Assembly (NCBI RefSeq): GCF_034119845.1
Contig: NZ_CP139420.1
Location: 2,458,001-2,522,000, forward strand
DNA length: 64,000 bases
Source: Flavobacterium sp. NG2
Lineage (GTDB): Bacteria; Bacteroidota; Bacteroidia; Flavobacteriales; Flavobacteriaceae
Reading direction: 5' to 3'
A program made the position numbers and the translations under genes. Positions 8,937 through 17,637 of this stretch are shown in pieces (position 1 is the first letter of the stretch; every line of letters starts with the position of its first letter). The notes below the pieces were generated by a model. It was not told the DNA's origin, made no database searches, and worked only from the letters and a program-made list of their open reading frames with translations.

Positions 8937-9042
8937 ATACAAATTGGGTAAGTTAGTGGCCGAATTAAATTTAAGGTTTTTTTTGTAAGATATTGATTTT
9001 AATAAACTTTATTTTGTTAAATATATTTAGGATGGCTTGTAT

Positions 9043-9075
9043 AAAAAAAGCGTCCCGAAATTATCGAGACGCTTT
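9043..9075 (-). terminator. Rho-independent terminator of purL
   Basis: AAAGCGTC (9047-9054) pairs with GACGCTTT (9068-9075); the A run at 9043-9049 gives the T tail on the minus strand, 24 bases after the purL stop. Confidence 0.85.
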
Positions 9076-9098
9076 CAAAATTATTTTAAAAATAAAGA

Positions 9099-12000
9099 TT
9101 AGTGTTTTTCAATCCACAATCTAGCATTTACAAAGGCTTCTAGCCAAGGAGTTACTTCGTCATTTCTACCTGCTGGGTAGTTTGCCCAGTTCCATTGGAA
9201 AGTAGAACGCTCGATATGTGGCATCATTACTAAGTGACGACCTGTAGCGTCACATAACATTGCTGTATTGTAATCAGAACCATTAGGGTTTGCTGGATAA
9301 CTATCATAACCGTATTTACCTACGATGTTGTAGTTTTCTTCGGCTAATGGTAATTCAAATTTACCTTCACCATGCGATACCCAAACTCCTAAAGTACTTC
9401 CTGCTAAAGTAGATAACATCACCGATTTGTTTTCTTGAATCGTTACCGATGTAAAGATGCTCTCGTGTTTATGACTATCATTATGAAGCATTTTTCCGTG
9501 TACTTCGTGCTCTGGATTGATTTTCTCTAATTCCATCAATAACTGACAACCATTGCAGATACCTACAGATAAAGTGTCTTCTCTTTTGAAGAAATTATCT
9601 AAGGCAGTTTTTGCTTTTTCGTTGTACAAGAAAGCACCAGCCCAACCTTTAGCAGAACCTAATACATCCGAGTTAGAGAATCCTCCAACAGCTCCAATGA
9701 ATTGTATGTCTTCTAGGTTTTCACGTCCCGAAATCAAATCGGTCATGTGAATGTCTTTTACATCAAAACCAGCTAAGTACATGGCATTCGCCATTTCGCG
9801 TTCCGAGTTACTTCCTTTTTCACGAATAATGGCCGCTTTTGGACGTGGTTTGCTATTGTCAACTGAAGGTTTTACACCTGTGAAATGTGTAGGGAAACTA
9901 AACTGTAACGGTTGGTTTTTATAGTTTTCGTAACGAGCGTGTGCTGTTCCGTTTTTAGATTGTTTTTGGTCTAACAAGAATGATGTTTTAAACCAAATAT
10001 CTCTGTATTTTGCAATATCTAATCCACAAGGACCAAAGTCTAGTCTTGCATCTGTAGTAACAGTTCCTAATTTATAAAAAGAAACGTCGTTAGCTTTTAA
10101 TTTAGCTTCTAAATCACCATCATTTTTCGCTTGAAAAACAAGTCCGATGTTTTCAGCAAAAAGATATTTGATAATGTCTTTTTCTTCAAAAACAGAGAAA
10201 TCTATTTTTGCTCCCAAATTCACATCAGCGAAACACATTTCAAGTAAAGTAGTAATCAAACCACCACTTCCAATATCGTGACCAGCAACGATATTGTTAT
10301 CTAAAATTAATTCTTGAACCGTATTGAAAGCTCTTTTGAAGAAAGCAGAATCTTTAATTGTTGGAACTTCTGTACCAATTTTATTCAAAGTTTGAGCAAA
10401 TGAACTTCCGCCTAATTTAAACTCATCTTGAGATAAATTGATATAGTAAATCGAACCACCATCTTTTTGTAAAACAGGTTCTACCACTTTTTTGATGTCC
10501 GTACAATGTCCTGCCGCCGAAATAATTACCGTTCCAGGAGCGATAACTTCGTCGTTAGGATATTTTTGTTTCATCGAAAGAGAATCTTTTCCTGTAGGGA
10601 TATTGATTCCTAATTCGATAGCGAAATCAGAACAACTTTGTACAGCTTCGTACAAACGAGCGTCTTCACCTTCATTTTTACAAGCCCACATCCAGTTGGC
10701 CGACAATGAAATTCCGTTTATACCATCTTTAATTGGTGCCCAAACAATGTTTGATAGAGACTCAGCAATAGCCGTTCTACTTCCTGCAGCAGCATCAATC
10801 AAAGCAGCGATAGGAGAGTGACCAATAGAAGTAGCTAAACCTTCTTTTCCTAAATAATCCAGTGCCATTACACCACAGTTATTCAATGGCAATTGTAAAG
10901 GACCTACACATTGTTGTTTAGCAACTTTACCACTTACACAACGGTCAACTTTATTTGTCAACCAGTCTTTACAAGCTACTGCTTCTAATTGTAATACTTG
11001 TTCAAGGTAAGTTGAAATGTTTTTTACAGCATAACTTAAATCAGCGTAGTTACGAGTGATAGTTTTATCGTTGATGATGGTTTTTGGCGAACTACCAAAG
11101 AAGTCTTCCAAAGCATAATCCATTGGTTTTGCACCCGTAGTTTTTGATTCGAAAGTAAAACGGTGGTCACCCGTTACATCACCTACTTGGTACATAGGAG
11201 AACGCTCTCTGTCGGCAATACGTTGTAGTGTATCGATGTCTTTTTGAGCAATAACCAATCCCATTCTTTCTTGAGATTCGTTACCAATGATTTCTTTAGC
11301 TGATAGAGTAGGGTCACCAACAGGTAATTTATCTAAATCAATTAAACCTCCTGTATCTTCTACTAATTCAGAAAGACAGTTTAGGTGTCCACCTGCACCG
11401 TGATCGTGAATCGATACAATAGGGTTGATGTCGCTTTCTACTAAACCACGAATGGCATTGGCAGCACGTTTTTGCATTTCTGGATTCGAACGTTGAATAG
11501 CATTCAACTCAATACCTGTACTCATTGCACCTGTATCAGCCGATGAAACTGCTGCTCCACCCATTCCAATTCTATAATTTTCTCCACCAAGGATAACAAT
11601 TTTGTCACCCTCTTGTGGTTTGTGTTTTAATGCTTGTTCTACTTTTCCGTAACCAATACCACCTGCTTGCATGATTACCTTGTCAAAACCAAGTTTGCGA
11701 GCATCTTCTTCATGTTCGAAAGTCAGTACAGAACCGGTAATCAAAGGCTGCCCGAATTTGTTTCCAAAATCAGATGCTCCATTTGATGCTTTGATTAAGA
11801 TGTCCATTGGTGTTTGGTACAACCATTTTCTTTCTTCCACTGCATTTTCCCAAGGTCTGCTATCCTGAGCGGAGTCGAAGGACTCTAATCTTGAATAAGA
11901 AGTCATGTAAACGGCTGTTCCTGCTAAAGGCAACGAACCTTGTCCTCCTGCTAAACGGTCACGAATTTCTCCACCTGCACCAGTTGCAGCACCATTGAAA

Positions 12001-12770
12001 GGCTCTACGGTAGTAGGGAAGTTGTGTGTTTCTGCTTTTAATGAAAGAACCGAATCAAATTCTTTTGTTTCATAAAAATCGGCTTTGTCAGCGCTTTTTG
12101 GAGCAAATTGTTGCACTTTTGGCCCTTTTACAAAAGCCACATTGTCTTTATAAGCAGACACGATATCTCCAGGGTTTTCTTGAGATGTTTTCTTAATTAA
12201 TTTAAAAAGAGAAGTTTCTTTTTCAACACCATCAATTACAAAAGTTCCGTTGAAAATTTTGTGACGACAGTGTTCTGAATTGGCTTGTGAGAAAGCAAAA
12301 ATTTCAGAATCTGTTAGTTTTCTTCCTAATTTGGTTGCCAAATCATTCAAATACTCCACTTCCTCTGGGCTTAAAGCCAATCCTTCGGATTGATTGTAAG
12401 CGGCAATATCATCAATGTCCAAAATAGCTTCTGGTTCAATATTGATAGTGAATATGTCTTGATTAAGTTCTGAATATTTTTGAGAAAGCATTGGGTCAAA
12501 ATCAGTGAAATCAAAGTCTACAGCGTGGAATTCTTCGATTCTGATGATTCCTGAAATCCCCATGTTTTGAGTGATTTCAACAGCGTTGGTGCTCCAAGGC
12601 GTAATCATTGTGGCGCGAGGACCAACAAAAAAATCCGTCAGTGCGGATTTCTCTATTTTATTTGCATTGGCAAAAAGCCAGTTTAGTTTAGATATGTCTT
12701 GAGCCGAAATTTCGTTTTGCGTTTGTACTGCAAAAACAGTTTTGCTTTGGTTTTCAAAGAAATGGATCAT
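9099..12770 (-). CDS. purL: Phosphoribosylformylglycinamidine synthase
   Basis: At 1223 residues this is the large single-chain FGAM synthase: it converts FGAR, glutamine and ATP to FGAM, the fourth step of purine synthesis. Visible parts are the linker and catalytic domains (SEHCRHKIFNG, KAETHNFPTTVEPFNGAATGAGGEIRD, SIHDHGAGGHLNCLSELVEDTGG, PTGKDSLSMKQK) and a C-terminal glutaminase with GICNGCQLL (nucleophile Cys near residue 1070) and MPHIERS (His/Glu near 1185). Start ATG at 12770 follows a good promoter. Oddity: near residues 294-303 the chain contains SFDSAQDS, encoded by a copy of the intergenic CTTCGAC repeat family, apparently an in-frame insertion in a surface loop. Confidence 0.97.
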   Translation of the reverse strand: MIHFFENQSKTVFAVQTQNEISAQDISKLNWLFANANKIEKSALTDFFVGPRATMITPWSTNAVEITQNMGISGIIRIEEFHAVDFDFTDFDPMLSQKYSELNQDIFTINIEPEAILDIDDIAAYNQSEGLALSPEEVEYLNDLATKLGRKLTDSEIFAFSQANSEHCRHKIFNGTFVIDGVEKETSLFKLIKKTSQENPGDIVSAYKDNVAFVKGPKVQQFAPKSADKADFYETKEFDSVLSLKAETHNFPTTVEPFNGAATGAGGEIRDRLAGGQGSLPLAGTAVYMTSYSRLESFDSAQDSRPWENAVEERKWLYQTPMDILIKASNGASDFGNKFGQPLITGSVLTFEHEEDARKLGFDKVIMQAGGIGYGKVEQALKHKPQEGDKIVILGGENYRIGMGGAAVSSADTGAMSTGIELNAIQRSNPEMQKRAANAIRGLVESDINPIVSIHDHGAGGHLNCLSELVEDTGGLIDLDKLPVGDPTLSAKEIIGNESQERMGLVIAQKDIDTLQRIADRERSPMYQVGDVTGDHRFTFESKTTGAKPMDYALEDFFGSSPKTIINDKTITRNYADLSYAVKNISTYLEQVLQLEAVACKDWLTNKVDRCVSGKVAKQQCVGPLQLPLNNCGVMALDYLGKEGLATSIGHSPIAALIDAAAGSRTAIAESLSNIVWAPIKDGINGISLSANWMWACKNEGEDARLYEAVQSCSDFAIELGINIPTGKDSLSMKQKYPNDEVIAPGTVIISAAGHCTDIKKVVEPVLQKDGGSIYYINLSQDEFKLGGSSFAQTLNKIGTEVPTIKDSAFFKRAFNTVQELILDNNIVAGHDIGSGGLITTLLEMCFADVNLGAKIDFSVFEEKDIIKYLFAENIGLVFQAKNDGDLEAKLKANDVSFYKLGTVTTDARLDFGPCGLDIAKYRDIWFKTSFLLDQKQSKNGTAHARYENYKNQPLQFSFPTHFTGVKPSVDNSKPRPKAAIIREKGSNSEREMANAMYLAGFDVKDIHMTDLISGRENLEDIQFIGAVGGFSNSDVLGSAKGWAGAFLYNEKAKTALDNFFKREDTLSVGICNGCQLLMELEKINPEHEVHGKMLHNDSHKHESIFTSVTIQENKSVMLSTLAGSTLGVWVSHGEGKFELPLAEENYNIVGKYGYDSYPANPNGSDYNTAMLCDATGRHLVMMPHIERSTFQWNWANYPAGRNDEVTPWLEAFVNARLWIEKH
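11862..11883. repeat. CTTCGAC/GCTCAGG repeat unit inside purL
   Basis: On the minus strand this reads GTCCTTCGACTCCGCTCAGGAT, the same unit as the intergenic copies at 26613, 26936 and 27164. It is read through in frame as SFDSAQDS within purL. Confidence 0.7.
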
Positions 12771-12796
12771 TTTATATAATTTGATGTATTGCGGTG

Positions 12797-12828
12797 CAAA
12801 TTTAGTTTAAAAAAGTAGTAACAGCAAA
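12797..12828 (-). promoter_or_regulatory. Bacteroidota-type promoter of purL
   Basis: On the minus strand TTTG (12828-12825) is followed after 20 bases by TAAATTTG (12804-12797), matching the TTTG/TAnnTTTG consensus of the Bacteroidota primary sigma factor. It ends 26 bases before the purL ATG. Confidence 0.7.
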
Positions 12829-12966
12829 TGCAATTAACAGTGTTTTTTTAGTTTGTTAAATAGAGTTTGGTAATTGTTTTTTAGTGACTAGAAATTAGTA
12901 GCCAGTAACAAGGAAATAGGTAGTAATAATTTGCAATTTGGCCAGGGTAAACGCATGAGTTTTACA

Positions 12967-13119
12967 ACCGCAGATTCGCTAATTTATTTTTTTCTTAAAT
13001 TTTGTTATTAGGAACGAATAAATTTACGCTAATGCCGCTTAAAGCGGTTTGTTCACAATCAAAATAAATTGAAAAATTAGCGACCCGAGTGATAGCGCAC
13101 AGACGAAGCAATCTGCGGT
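12967..13119. repeat. Imperfect inverted repeat, CCGCAGATT family
   Basis: ACCGCAGATT at 12967-12976 is mirrored by AATCTGCGGT at 13110-13119, and CGCTAATTT (12977-12985) is mirrored by AAATTAGCG (13073-13081). Between them lies a second short palindrome (CCGCTTAAAGCGG). It forms part of a 620-base gene-free stretch after the purL promoter that is built from several such repeats. Confidence 0.6.
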
Positions 13120-13175
13120 GATTTTTTTGTCTCCAGATTTGGTCTGGTAGTTAGTTTTTTAATTTGAATAATCCA

Positions 13176-13316
13176 ATATATTACGCGTCGGGTGTAATTA
13201 TTAAAAACGTCAGTTCGAGTGTTTTTTGTGGAGAGAAACGGAACAAAACTTCTCGATTCGCTTCGCACTCGAAGTGACGTGTATCAAAAACTAATTACAT
13301 TAAACGGGTAATATAT
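13176..13316. repeat. Nested inverted repeat element, about 140 bp
   Basis: Outer arms 13176-13200 and 13292-13316 pair imperfectly (ATATATTAC...GTAATTA with TAATTAC...GTAATATAT). Inner arms 13207-13221 (ACGTCAGTTCGAGTG) and 13266-13280 pair with one mismatch, and the centre contains the CTTCTCGATTCGCTTCGC module. This is MITE- or REP-like in form. A related element lies at 31478-31606. An open frame that crosses it on the minus strand is a by-product of the repeat. Confidence 0.65.
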
Positions 13317-13330
13317 AGTGTTTTTTTAGC

Positions 13331-13379
13331 CACGAATGCACGAATTTAGATTATTGAAAAAGTCCGAATTCGTGCATTT
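13331..13379. repeat. Inverted repeat with GCACGAATT arms
   Basis: ATGCACGAATT (13336-13346) and AATTCGTGCAT (13367-13377) are exact reverse complements with a 20-base loop, within the sequence CCACGAATGCACGAATT that, from memory, is frequent between Flavobacterium genes. It may act as a terminator-like or extragenic repeat just past the beta-helix lipoprotein gene. Confidence 0.6.
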
Positions 13380-13394
13380 GTAGTATAAGGAAGG

Positions 13395-14915
13395 TTATTC
13401 TTTTTTCGGAAAATCTTTATTTTGATAAGCTCCTAAATCGGGTGGTGAAGTTCTTGTTGCTCCAGTGATATCCAACGGTATAATATAAGCAGGATTCCCT
13501 TTTGCGAAAGCGCTGGAAGTATTATCAATATTAAAATTGTTTTGTGCTGCTTTGTAAAACTTTGGGTCTTTGTTTGTGATAATATTGGTGTAATGAGTCG
13601 CATCGGTTGTAAATTGGTACAAAGGATTAGTTGTTGAACCAGAATATTTAATCAAACAATTATTAAAAGCATAGTTGAATGTTGCACTATCTTTTTTATC
13701 TAAACTCAATTCATTTGAATACGAGCCGTAGATGATACAATTATTAAAAGTAGCTTGAGTTAAATCTTTTGCTTCTGGTGTTGCTCCAAATGTGTAATTG
13801 CTTATGCTTACTGCCAAAGGACTGTTGCCATTCCAGTTATTATTAAAAGTACAATGAGTGAATTTGTAATTCCCTCCATAAGTACAGGCTAGGCTTGATA
13901 GTCCTGTATTGTTGATAACCATGTTTTCGCCCTCTATTTTCGCATTCTTAGCTAATATTCCGTAATTTGTACAATTGTAGATTTTGGTATTCTTGATAGG
14001 CATGATAGTGCCGGTGTTGTTTTCGACTAATAAACCGATGGTTGCATTTTTTAATGTTAAATGGTTTATCGAGTTGTTCTTAGTTTCATTGAGAAGCCAA
14101 ATAGTACCCCATTGTCCAGGAATATCGGAATAAAGTGGTTCTAAGCGATCGCCTTCAAAAATGACTTCGCCCTCTAATTTTTCAGTAGTTGAAGTTGTTC
14201 CGTTGATGTTTAGAGTTCCGTTTTTAGACACAATAAGTCCTGAGTTATCATGAAAATGAACTCTTGAACCCGCATCAAACGTTACTGTTTTTCCTTCAGG
14301 AACTGCCGCATATCCGTAGATAACATAAGGTTTTTGATTCGTAAAATGAAGTTCGTTCCCGTTTATAGGGTCATTTTCATCTAAATAAAATCCTTTAATT
14401 TTTTCGTTGTTAATAGTCAGTGTTTCAGTTGTTCCGTCATTGAATTTTTGAGGGTATAAAAAAGTAGCATCTTGTATCAGGGTTACTAATTCGACGGTTT
14501 GTAAGTTAGCACCCGAATCAAATTCGATTTTATCAGTGTATAAAAAATCAGTTGGGTTGGCATCTGTAATTGAAGCCGTTGTTTCGATGAAAATATACAT
14601 GCTGTCTTTGGCTAGTAAAGTAATGTTTTCAAATTCTTTACCTTGATTTCCACCCATTCCGTCAACTGTCATGCGGTATTTGGAATTTAATCTTTTGCCT
14701 AATTTTATAGTTGGGATGTTTAGATCGTTTTTGGAATTATTGTACACTTTTAAGGCGTAAGTACTTGAACCTATAGTAGTAAAAACAGTATCTAAATAAA
14801 TAGTGTCCTTAGAAAAAGCTAAATTACCATTACTAGCTACTGTTTCAAAATCAGTACGGCAGGAGCAGATTGTAATTAGAATTCCAGCAAAAAAGAGTAG
14901 GGAAAAGTAACGCAT
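13395..14915 (-). CDS. Lipoprotein with right-handed beta-helix repeats
   Basis: The start at 14915 gives a lipoprotein signal (MRYFSLLFFAGILITICSC, lipobox ending ITICSC), so the protein is anchored by an N-terminal cysteine; an earlier ATG would put a soluble tail in front and is rejected. Residues about 30-190 are an immunoglobulin-like beta region; about 200-500 contain parallel-beta-helix rungs rich in Asn ladders (NHLTLKNATIGLLVENNTG, TKIYNCTNYGILAKNAKIEGENMVINNTG). The end (DPKFYKAAQNNFNIDNTSSAFAKG, PPDLGAYQ) is typical of DUF5123/choice-of-anchor-type proteins. It is likely surface-exposed; the carbohydrate-binding role seen in similar folds is only inference. Confidence 0.82.
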   Translation of the reverse strand: MRYFSLLFFAGILITICSCRTDFETVASNGNLAFSKDTIYLDTVFTTIGSSTYALKVYNNSKNDLNIPTIKLGKRLNSKYRMTVDGMGGNQGKEFENITLLAKDSMYIFIETTASITDANPTDFLYTDKIEFDSGANLQTVELVTLIQDATFLYPQKFNDGTTETLTINNEKIKGFYLDENDPINGNELHFTNQKPYVIYGYAAVPEGKTVTFDAGSRVHFHDNSGLIVSKNGTLNINGTTSTTEKLEGEVIFEGDRLEPLYSDIPGQWGTIWLLNETKNNSINHLTLKNATIGLLVENNTGTIMPIKNTKIYNCTNYGILAKNAKIEGENMVINNTGLSSLACTYGGNYKFTHCTFNNNWNGNSPLAVSISNYTFGATPEAKDLTQATFNNCIIYGSYSNELSLDKKDSATFNYAFNNCLIKYSGSTTNPLYQFTTDATHYTNIITNKDPKFYKAAQNNFNIDNTSSAFAKGNPAYIIPLDITGATRTSPPDLGAYQNKDFPKKE

Positions 14916-15054
14916 TGAATTTTTTTTTGTAAAAATAGGGAAAAACAAATTTAATTTTAAAAATGATTTTCAATTATAGGTATTAAAAATCAATATTATT
15001 TACTAATTTGCTAGATTAGTTTTGTTTATTTTTACAATCGTTAAAATAAATAAG

Positions 15055-15483
15055 ATGACATTTGATAGAGAAAAAGTCCTTGAGATATGTAATTCGATAA
15101 GTCGAAATACTTTGATGGAAACCTTGCAAATTGTATTTGTTGATGCTGGTGTTGATTTTTTAGTTGGTCGAATGGAAGTGAATTCTAGGGTTCATCAACC
15201 TATGGGGTTGTTGCATGGAGGGGCTTCTGTAGCTTTAGCAGAAAGTGTTGGTAGTGCAGCTTCGCATTTATTTGTCGATTCAAAAACACAGGAAGTTAGA
15301 GGAATTGAAATTTCAGCCAATCATCTAAAAAGTATCCGTGAGGGCTTTGTTTATGGCACAGCGCGAATGATTCATAAAGGAAGGACCATACATCTTTGGG
15401 AAATAAAAATTACTGATGAAGAAGGGAATTTAATCTCTTTATGTAAATTATCTAATATAGTTTTAGATAAAAAAATCAAGTAA
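15055..15483 (+). CDS. menI: Hotdog-fold thioesterase, MenI/YdiI-like
   Basis: The 142-residue protein (ATG at 15055; a start 33 bases earlier would lie in leader sequence) closely resembles E. coli YdiI/MenI: HQPMGLLHGGASVALAESVGSAA holds the catalytic Glu of the PaaI-type hotdog enzymes and is nearly identical to the corresponding E. coli segment. MenI hydrolyses 1,4-dihydroxy-2-naphthoyl-CoA in menaquinone synthesis. The next gene, 40 bases downstream, is isochorismate synthase, the first step of the same pathway, which supports the assignment. Acyl-CoA thioesterases of the same fold with other substrates remain possible. Confidence 0.75.
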   Translation: MTFDREKVLEICNSISRNTLMETLQIVFVDAGVDFLVGRMEVNSRVHQPMGLLHGGASVALAESVGSAASHLFVDSKTQEVRGIEISANHLKSIREGFVYGTARMIHKGRTIHLWEIKITDEEGNLISLCKLSNIVLDKKIK

Positions 15484-15523
15484 TAATATGTTGTTTAATA
15501 CAGTATTTAGTTAATGAAAGCCT

Positions 15524-16594
15524 ATGATTGATTTTTTTATTAAAGTGAAACAGCAAGAAGCTCAGCATTTACCATTTGTTATTTATAAAAAGCCAAATAA
15601 GAAAAAATTAGTTGGTTTTTTTCAAAACAATGATCATTTGTATTTTGCTGAAAATTTTAAAGAGAGAGGATTCGTCTTTGCTCCTTTTGAAGGCTGTCAA
15701 ATGATTCTTATTCCTAAAGAAGAATCGGTTAAATGGGAAACAAGAATTGTTTTATCTAAGGAATCGGAAGAATTAGAACTAGGGGAGTATTCTAGTAATG
15801 AAAACACGATTGGTAAAGCTCATTTTGAATCTTTGGTTCAAAAAGGAATTGATGCAATAATCAAAGGAGATTTCAATAAAGTCGTGTTGTCAAGAGAAGA
15901 AATAGTATCGGTTCCAGAATTTGATTTAGTCACTGTTTTTAAAAAATTGATTGAAAATTATTCAGAAGCTTTTTGTTACTGTTGGTACCATCCTAAAATT
16001 GGTCTGTGGATGGGAGCAACACCTGAACGATTATTAAAAGCAAATAGGAAGCAATTTTACACCATGGCTTTGGCGGGTACAAAAATTGGAGACAATGCCG
16101 AAAATGCAGTCTGGAATGCTAAAGAAATGGAAGAGCAACAGATTGTAACGGATTTTATATTAGAAAATTTAAAAAATAAAACCTCGGAAATTGCTATTTC
16201 AAGTCCTTATACTTTACAAGCGGGAAAATTGCTTCATATTATAACTGATATTGAGGGAGTTATTGATGAGAATTCGAATTTAGGTGAGGTAGTTGCAGTA
16301 TTACATCCCACCCCAGCAGTTTGTGGATTGCCAAAAAATGTTGCCAAAGAGTTTATCTTAGCCAATGAAGATTATGACCGAAGTTATTATACAGGCTTCT
16401 TAGGGGAATTAAATATTAAGGAGTTTGATAAGCATCAAACAAGGTCAGATTTTTATGTGAATTTGCGCTGTATGCAAATTAAAGATAAAGAAGCGCATTT
16501 GTATATGGGATGTGGTATTACCAAGGATAGTATTCCTGTAAACGAATGGAAGGAAAGTGTCAATAAGTCTTTGACGATGAAAAGGGTTTTGTAG
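15524..16594 (+). CDS. menF: Isochorismate synthase (menaquinone)
   Basis: This is a chorismate-binding enzyme of 356 residues converting chorismate to isochorismate. The diagnostic C-terminal half is present: GDFNKVVLSREE, WMGATPERLL, ALAGTK, KEMEEQQIVTDFI, HPTPAVCGLPK and YDRSYYTGFLGEL, with the Mg-binding glutamates. It is shorter than E. coli MenF but normal for Bacteroidota. With the thioesterase just upstream it forms a menaquinone pair on the plus strand. EntC-type use for a catechol siderophore is possible, but no siderophore genes are nearby. Confidence 0.9.
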   Translation: MIDFFIKVKQQEAQHLPFVIYKKPNKKKLVGFFQNNDHLYFAENFKERGFVFAPFEGCQMILIPKEESVKWETRIVLSKESEELELGEYSSNENTIGKAHFESLVQKGIDAIIKGDFNKVVLSREEIVSVPEFDLVTVFKKLIENYSEAFCYCWYHPKIGLWMGATPERLLKANRKQFYTMALAGTKIGDNAENAVWNAKEMEEQQIVTDFILENLKNKTSEIAISSPYTLQAGKLLHIITDIEGVIDENSNLGEVVAVLHPTPAVCGLPKNVAKEFILANEDYDRSYYTGFLGELNIKEFDKHQTRSDFYVNLRCMQIKDKEAHLYMGCGITKDSIPVNEWKESVNKSLTMKRVL

Positions 16595-16647
16595 TAAATA
16601 ATTATAGATAGGAGTAGTTTAAGTAATTACTCATAGATTTAAAATAA

Positions 16648-17364
16648 ATGAAGTTAGATATTTTAGCCTTTGGGGCTCATCCTGATGATGTCGAATTAGG
16701 TTGTTCAGGAACAATTTTAAAAGAGATTTCGTTAGGGAAATCAGTAGGAATAGTTGATTTAACTCGTGGAGAATTAGGTACCCGTGGTTCAGCTGCAATT
16801 AGAGATGAAGAAGCTGCTGCTGCTGCAAAGATATTAGGGGTTAAGGTTCGTGAAAATTTAGAAATGCGAGATGGTTTTTTTATAAATGATGAAAAACACC
16901 AGCTAGAAGTCATAAAGATGATTCGCAAGTACCAACCTGAAATCGTTTTGTGTAATGCCATTGATGACCGTCATATTGATCATGCCAAAGGAAGTAAGCT
17001 AGTCTCTGATGCTTGTTTCTTATCAGGATTGATGAAAATAGAAACGGAATATGAAGGATTGTCACAAAAAGCTTGGCGGCCTAAGGTAGTGTATCATTAT
17101 ATTCAATGGAAAAACATCGTTCCTGACTTTGTAGTTGATATAACTGGATTTACGGATAAAAAAACAGAATCTATTTTAGCCTATAAATCGCAATTTTATG
17201 ACCCAAATTCTAAGGAGCCCGAGTCTCCAATTACATCCAAAAACTTTTTTGAAAGCCTAAATTATCGTTCCAGAGACTTAGGTAGGTTAGTAGGGGTAGA
17301 TCATGCAGAAGGTTTTACGGTTGAAAGATATTTGGCTGTCAATAGTTTAGGAGATTTGATGTAA
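16648..17364 (+). CDS. bshB1: Bacillithiol biosynthesis deacetylase BshB1
   Basis: This 238-residue LmbE/PIG-L deacetylase has zinc motif AHPDDVELG (residues 10-18), then DLTRGELGTRG, EMRDGFF and the distal HIDHAKGS. The family removes the acetyl group from GlcNAc-malate, the second step in making bacillithiol, the low-molecular-weight thiol of Firmicutes and Bacteroidota. The YfiT/DinB-type protein at 28033 and the other DinB proteins in this window belong to a superfamily that includes bacillithiol transferases, so the thiol and its users may both be encoded here. It lies 53 bases after menF and may be read from the same transcript. Confidence 0.92.
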   Translation: MKLDILAFGAHPDDVELGCSGTILKEISLGKSVGIVDLTRGELGTRGSAAIRDEEAAAAAKILGVKVRENLEMRDGFFINDEKHQLEVIKMIRKYQPEIVLCNAIDDRHIDHAKGSKLVSDACFLSGLMKIETEYEGLSQKAWRPKVVYHYIQWKNIVPDFVVDITGFTDKKTESILAYKSQFYDPNSKEPESPITSKNFFESLNYRSRDLGRLVGVDHAEGFTVERYLAVNSLGDLM

Positions 17365-17391
17365 TTTTTCTCAATTTATTTTAAAAAAACG

Positions 17392-17422
17392 TTTGTAGAT
17401 GTAAAGTTTAGTTGTATATTTG
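17392..17422 (+). promoter_or_regulatory. Promoter of tRNA-His
   Basis: TTTG at 17392-17395, 19 bases, then TATATTTG at 17415-17422: an exact match to the Bacteroidota housekeeping promoter. It ends 17 bases before the tRNA. Confidence 0.85.
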
Positions 17423-17439
17423 CAACCGCAAACGCAAAT

Positions 17440-17514
17440 GGTGGTTGTAGCTCAGTTGGTTAGAGCATCGGTTTGTGGTACCGAGGGTCGCGGGTTCGAG
17501 CCCCGTCTCCCACC
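17440..17514 (+). tRNA. tRNA-His (anticodon GTG)
   Basis: The cloverleaf is clear: D arm from GCTC, anticodon stem TCGGT/ACCGA with loop TTGTGGT (anticodon GTG, 17475-17477), and T arm GCGGG-TTCGAGC-CCCGT. The extra 5' G at 17440 pairs with C73 at 17514, the His-tRNA identity element. In the acceptor stem GTGGTTG faces CTCCCAC, leaving two mismatches (T-C and T-T). The CCA end is not encoded. Confidence 0.92.
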
Positions 17515-17522
17515 CAGAAAGT

Positions 17523-17553
17523 AAAAGCCTTGAAGAAATTCAAGGCTTTTTTT
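17523..17553 (+). terminator. Terminator after tRNA-His
   Basis: AAAAGCCTTGA (17523-17533) pairs perfectly with TCAAGGCTTTT (17540-17550), followed by more T. Confidence 0.9.
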
Positions 17554-17637
17554 GTGCTTTAAAATCTCAATTTATCTGCATGTTATAGAATTTTTGAAAA
17601 AAAAGGATCAATCCTAAAACCTGTGGAGCGACAAAAA

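Noticed and set aside
11807..11998. Plus-strand frame inside purL
   Set aside because: It is an antisense shadow of purL, including the translated repeat (YPERSRR).
13077..13268. 63-codon open frame on the minus strand
   Set aside because: It is translated repeat DNA of the nested inverted element, with no domain or suitable start region.
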